From RGIG8775 sp045587785 (GTDB lineage: Bacteria > Bacillota > Clostridia > Oscillospirales > CAG-272), in NCBI GenBank assembly GCA_045587785.1, contig JAZNDA010000107.1, forward strand, positions 1-7,694: a DNA stretch of 7,694 nt, read 5' to 3'. The translations under genes and the position numbers were made by a program. Below, one piece after another: positions 5,033-7,694 of the stretch. How positions within the stretch are numbered: position 1 is the stretch's first letter; each line of letters opens with the position of its first letter. The notes beneath the pieces were generated by a model. It was not told the DNA's origin and did not search any database. It saw only the letters and a program-made list of their open reading frames with translations.

Positions 5033-7330
5033 ATGGACGTACAGTTTTTGATCAACAAGCATCTGAATGCCGCACAGTCTGAAAGAATAAAGTCTTTCGG
5101 CTCGGGCGAAGACCCCGTTCTTTTTGCCCTTGTAGGTGATATCAATGCAAGCGGGCAATATTCCGAGACTACGATTGCTTTTACCCGTTCTGAGTTGATC
5201 GTTTTCGAGACGGCAAAGGAAGGGCAAGAGCAAAGGATCTGTTATGATAAAATAGAGGACATATTTGCCAAGCGTATGTACGGTAATGCTCTTATCCGTG
5301 TCAGAATAAAGGAAGAGAGCAAGCCGCAGAACGTGTTCCGATATACCTTTGGCACTGCCTCGCTTTGTGATGCTGCTATTCGCTTTGTCAAAGGCGTTAA
5401 GGACGGCGAGAAGGTTGAGGCTCTCAAGGAAAGTGTGGCACTGGCTTATGAAAAACAGCTTTCCATTTGCCCTAAATGCGGACGTACGCTTTCGTCTCCC
5501 GGTGTCAAATGCATCAACTGCGAGAGTAAAAGAAAGATCATTTCCCGTCTCGCGGTCTATATGAAGCCCGATTTGTGGAACATTGTTCTGTCAGTAGCTA
5601 TTTCCATTGCCACTACCTGCCTTATGTTGGTTCCGCCTTATCTGACCAGAACCCTTGTGGACGTGGTCTTAAAGGATATCGGCGGAGTGTTTCCCGAGGA
5701 CAGCACGCGTATGCTTCTTAATATTTGTATTTTGCTTGTCACCATACAGCTTGTCCGTCACGCGCTGGGCGCATGGCGTGCATATGTGATGAGAAAGTGC
5801 AGTACGGGTATCGTCAAACGTCTGCGTGATGACGTGTATAAGCACGCGCAGTACCTTCCGATGAGCTTTTACGATAAGACGTCAACGGGTTCGGTCATCA
5901 ACCGTATCTCGGGTGACAGCTCCACGCTTCAGGCGTTTATGCTCCATATCACGCAGGATGCCGTGGTTGAGTTTTTCCGTATGCTCGGTATTATCGTGAT
6001 CATGCTGATCATGAGTCCGCGTCTTGCACTGTATTCCTTGGTGCCCGTACCGTTTGTGGTTATCGGCTCGCGAATCTTCTCCAAAAAGATCGCACCCTAC
6101 TACCGCCGTATATGGCGCAAATGGACAGCGGTCTCCGGTGTTTTGACCGATACCATTCCCGGTATTCGCGTTATCAAATCCTTTACCAATGAGAAAAATG
6201 CCACCGATCTCTTTGAAAAGAGAAATCAGGAATGGTACGATACCAACCTTAAGGCAGGTAGGATTTTGAGTGTGTATCCTTCAGCGGTCAATCTGTTTAT
6301 CGGATTTGGCTCGGTCATCATTTGGGCACTTGGTGGCTTTGCCGTTCTCAGTGGCGGTCACAGCGGTGTTGGTGAGATCACGGCAGGTCTTTTGGTCTCC
6401 TTCATCTCTTATGCCGCTATGTTCTACGAGCCTGTCAACTTCTTTGCTACACTCAACGACTCTTCCCAAAACGCCCTCTCATCGGCAGAACGTATTTTCG
6501 ATATTCTGGATGCTGAACCCGAGGCAAACTTCGGAAAGGGCAACGTGCCCGAACATCCCTTTAAGGGTAAGATCGAGTTCAAGAACGTTTCCTTCTCCTT
6601 TGACCGCAGTAAAAAGGTTCTCAAGAATATCAATATCACCATAGAGCCGGGAGATATTATCGGTATCGTGGGAACCACGGGATCGGGAAAATCCACACTT
6701 GTCAATCTGTTCATGCGCTACTATGATAACTATCAGGGACGCATTTTGGTGGACGGTAAGGATATCCGAAAGATTGATATGGAGTATTTCCGCTCGCAGA
6801 TCGGTTACGTTCAGCAAGAACCCATGATGTTCCACGATACCATTTTCAACAATATTGCTTACGGTAATACCAAGTATACCGTGGAAGATGTTATTTACGC
6901 TGCCGATATCGCAAACGCGCACCAGTTTATTGTTCGTCAGCCCGACGGTTACGATTCAGTACTCGGTGAGCGAGGCGTAGGTCTTTCGGGCGGTGAACGT
7001 CAGAGACTGTCTATCGCACGCGCGGTGCTGAAAAATCCGAGTATATTGGTATTTGACGAGGCTACCGCATCGGTGGACTCGGAGACCGAGCATCTGATCC
7101 AGGAATCCATTGAGCATCTGATCATGGGCCGGACCACCATCATGATCGCGCACCGTCTGTCTACGCTGAGCAAGGCGAATAAGATCATCGTTGTGGACAA
7201 CGGATCTATTCTTGAAAGCGGAACGCCCGAGGAGCTTCTTGCTAAGAAGGGCAAGTATTATAAGCTTGTACAGATTCAGTCCATGGCGGATAAGGTGACC
7301 AGCCAAAAGCGTGAAGAACGCTTTGAGTAG
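5033..7330 (+). CDS. ABC exporter half-transporter with N-terminal PH-like domain and zinc ribbon
   Basis: The 765-residue protein joins three parts. Residues 1-125 are a soluble, strand-rich segment resembling bacterial PH-like domains. Residues 146-163 are a zinc ribbon, CPKCG with a CxxC partner (Cys146, Cys149, Cys160, Cys163). Residues 180-765 are a type I (type IV fold) ABC exporter with about six membrane segments (near 182-202, 228-247, 312-328, 331-350, 412-437, 446-466). The nucleotide-binding domain is intact: Walker A GTTGSGKST (547-555), Q-loop Gln595, signature LSGGE (651-655), Walker B ILVFDE (671-676) with Glu676, and His707. It should hydrolyse ATP and act as a homodimer or with a partner. 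The substrate is unknown. Usual exporters of this type are near 580 residues; the extra 180 are the N-terminal module. The next gene lay 11 bases downstream before an element inserted, so the two are likely partners. The TAG stop takes its G from that element. Confidence 0.93.
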   Translation: MDVQFLINKHLNAAQSERIKSFGSGEDPVLFALVGDINASGQYSETTIAFTRSELIVFETAKEGQEQRICYDKIEDIFAKRMYGNALIRVRIKEESKPQNVFRYTFGTASLCDAAIRFVKGVKDGEKVEALKESVALAYEKQLSICPKCGRTLSSPGVKCINCESKRKIISRLAVYMKPDLWNIVLSVAISIATTCLMLVPPYLTRTLVDVVLKDIGGVFPEDSTRMLLNICILLVTIQLVRHALGAWRAYVMRKCSTGIVKRLRDDVYKHAQYLPMSFYDKTSTGSVINRISGDSSTLQAFMLHITQDAVVEFFRMLGIIVIMLIMSPRLALYSLVPVPFVVIGSRIFSKKIAPYYRRIWRKWTAVSGVLTDTIPGIRVIKSFTNEKNATDLFEKRNQEWYDTNLKAGRILSVYPSAVNLFIGFGSVIIWALGGFAVLSGGHSGVGEITAGLLVSFISYAAMFYEPVNFFATLNDSSQNALSSAERIFDILDAEPEANFGKGNVPEHPFKGKIEFKNVSFSFDRSKKVLKNINITIEPGDIIGIVGTTGSGKSTLVNLFMRYYDNYQGRILVDGKDIRKIDMEYFRSQIGYVQQEPMMFHDTIFNNIAYGNTKYTVEDVIYAADIANAHQFIVRQPDGYDSVLGERGVGLSGGERQRLSIARAVLKNPSILVFDEATASVDSETEHLIQESIEHLIMGRTTIMIAHRLSTLSKANKIIVVDNGSILESGTPEELLAKKGKYYKLVQIQSMADKVTSQKREERFE

Positions 7331-7354
7331 GGTGACAGTAGATATCAAAACCCG
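7330..7354 (+). repeat. Left terminal inverted repeat of the MITE
   Basis: Twenty-five bases matching the reverse complement of 7576-7600 at 22 positions. The first 12 are identical, and the mismatches are at positions 13, 18 and 23. Confidence 0.88.
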
Positions 7355-7372
7355 CTGTCACTTGTTCCTTTT

Positions 7373-7387
7373 GGCGCTTTTTGCGCC
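7373..7387 (+). repeat. Hairpin 1 inside the MITE
   Basis: GGCGC-TTTTT-GCGCC forms a perfect 5-bp stem. No U-run follows, so it is not an intrinsic terminator. The equivalent place in the stretch after purN (31-44) also has a hairpin. Confidence 0.75.
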
Positions 7388-7397
7388 TGCTTCCCTC

Positions 7398-7414
7398 GCA
7401 AGGTCATACCTTGC
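7398..7414 (+). repeat. Hairpin 2 inside the MITE
   Basis: GCAAGGT-CAT-ACCTTGC forms a perfect 7-bp stem with a 3-base loop. The counterpart at 3-19 on the minus strand has the same stem and loop sizes with one mismatch. Confidence 0.78.
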
Positions 7415-7470
7415 TTCGGTCATCAAGCACAAAAATCACTCAAAAATAACTGCGTGACAGTTCGAAGAAT

Positions 7471-7574
7471 TTATAAAAGAACAGATTTATTTCAAGTCGA
7501 GGAAAAAAGATGAAGAAATATAAGATATTTCGAAGCTTTTTGACGACGAATTGGGAAAAATATGTCTTTTATAA
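7471..7574. repeat. Long imperfect palindrome forming the right part of the MITE
   Basis: TTATAAAAGA (7471-7480) is perfectly complementary to TCTTTTATAA (7565-7574). The bases between continue as an imperfect palindrome centred near 7523, where GAAATAT-AAG-ATATTTC (7515-7531) closes the hairpin. The right arm sits directly against the right terminal repeat, with only one base between. The left arm is 116 bases from the left terminal repeat. Confidence 0.7.
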
Positions 7575-7575
7575 A

Positions 7576-7600
7576 CGAGTTTGGATACCTACTGTCACCC
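7576..7600 (-). repeat. Right terminal inverted repeat of the MITE
   Basis: Partner of 7330-7354, ending at the TA at 7601-7602. That TA is also the beginning of the TAAGGAGG Shine-Dalgarno region of the following gene. Confidence 0.88.
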
Positions 7601-7614
7601 TAAGGAGGAACGGT

Positions 7615-7694
7615 ATGATTAAACGTATTCTTGTCGGTAAGCATGACCGCATCATTCGTACGGATACATATCTTGTCCGCGTGGAGACCCATGA
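7615..7694 (+). CDS. Start of an unidentified protein, cut by the window edge
   Basis: ATG at 7615 follows AAGGAGG (7602-7608) with a 6-base spacer, and 26 codons remain open to the window end, beginning MIKRILVGKHDRIIRTDTYL. The fragment is too short to identify. Before the MITE inserted, the start was only 11 bases after the ABC transporter stop, an arrangement typical of translationally coupled partner genes. Exporters with zinc ribbons can be followed by a small DUF1854-type protein, and that is one idea to test; nothing in 26 residues proves it. It could equally be a second ABC half-transporter. Confidence 0.75.
   Translation, partial: MIKRILVGKHDRIIRTDTYLVRVETH

Larger units (their letters stand above)
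7330..7600. mobile_element. 271-base MITE-like element with TA target duplication (IS630/Tc1-mariner type)
   Basis: The ends GGGTGACAGTA (7330-7340) and TACTGTCACCC (7590-7600) are perfect 11-base inverted repeats, extending to 25 bases with 22 matches. TA lies directly outside each end (7328-7329 and 7601-7602), the target duplication typical of IS630/Tc1-mariner elements. No open frame of useful size lies inside, so it would need a transposase supplied in trans. The inside is rich in hairpins. Removing the element and one TA restores GAG-TAA-GGAGG, a stop overlapping the Shine-Dalgarno of the next gene, which supports real insertion at that TA. It may reduce or modulate read-through from the ABC gene to the next gene. 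The family name is unknown to me. Confidence 0.85.

Noticed and set aside
7373..7420. Intrinsic terminator for the ABC gene
   Set aside because: The hairpins are real but no U-run follows either of them.
7540..7575. Outward promoter in the right end of the MITE
   Set aside because: TTGACG at 7540-7545 has no decent -10 at 16-18 bases; TATAAA at 7570-7575 is 24 bases away.
1..7694. CRISPR array, rRNA or defence system
   Set aside because: No regularly spaced direct repeats, no rRNA-like stretch, and no nuclease or toxin motifs were seen.

Overview
The window looks like a chromosomal segment of a Clostridia-type Firmicute, probably an anaerobic gut lineage. The evidence is strong AAGGAGG-type ribosome binding sites, sigma-A promoters with extended -10 boxes, a clostridial-type PurC, and a ZTP riboswitch leading a pur operon. 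The assignment rests on sequence style and family resemblance only.

Minus strand, right to left: a promoter (4724-4752) and a ZMP/ZTP riboswitch (4626-4697) fused to an intrinsic terminator (4585-4630) drive a purine operon purE (4032-4526), purC (3309-3995), a purF homologue (1838-3262), purM (759-1802) and purN (75-716). Gaps between genes are about 35-46 bases and every gene has its own Shine-Dalgarno, so this is one transcript. It supplies the PRPP amidotransferase, GAR formyltransferase, AIR synthase, N5-CAIR mutase and SAICAR synthetase steps of IMP synthesis. The riboswitch should allow read-through when ZMP/ZTP builds up, that is, when 10-formyl-THF is short. The purF product lacks the catalytic N-terminal cysteine of the glutaminase domain, replaced by glycine, but keeps the PRPP loop and cysteines fitting a 4Fe-4S site. 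The operon probably continues off the left edge; the 74 bases after purN hold no convincing gene but look like a diverged copy of the repeat described below.

Plus strand, left to right: a divergent promoter (4974-5002) drives a 765-residue ABC exporter half-transporter (5033-7330) with an unusual N-terminus, a PH-like domain and a four-cysteine zinc ribbon. A further gene begins at 7615 and leaves the window. A 271-base non-coding element (7330-7600) with 25-base imperfect terminal inverted repeats and flanking TA dinucleotides lies between them. It fits a MITE of IS630/Tc1-mariner type. It sits inside what was a TAA stop/Shine-Dalgarno overlap and leaves both signals working.

The points most worth following are the cysteine-less PurF in the normal purF slot, the scarless-looking MITE insertion between two coupled genes, the colinear repeat copy after purN, and the PH/zinc-ribbon ABC exporter with its unknown downstream partner.
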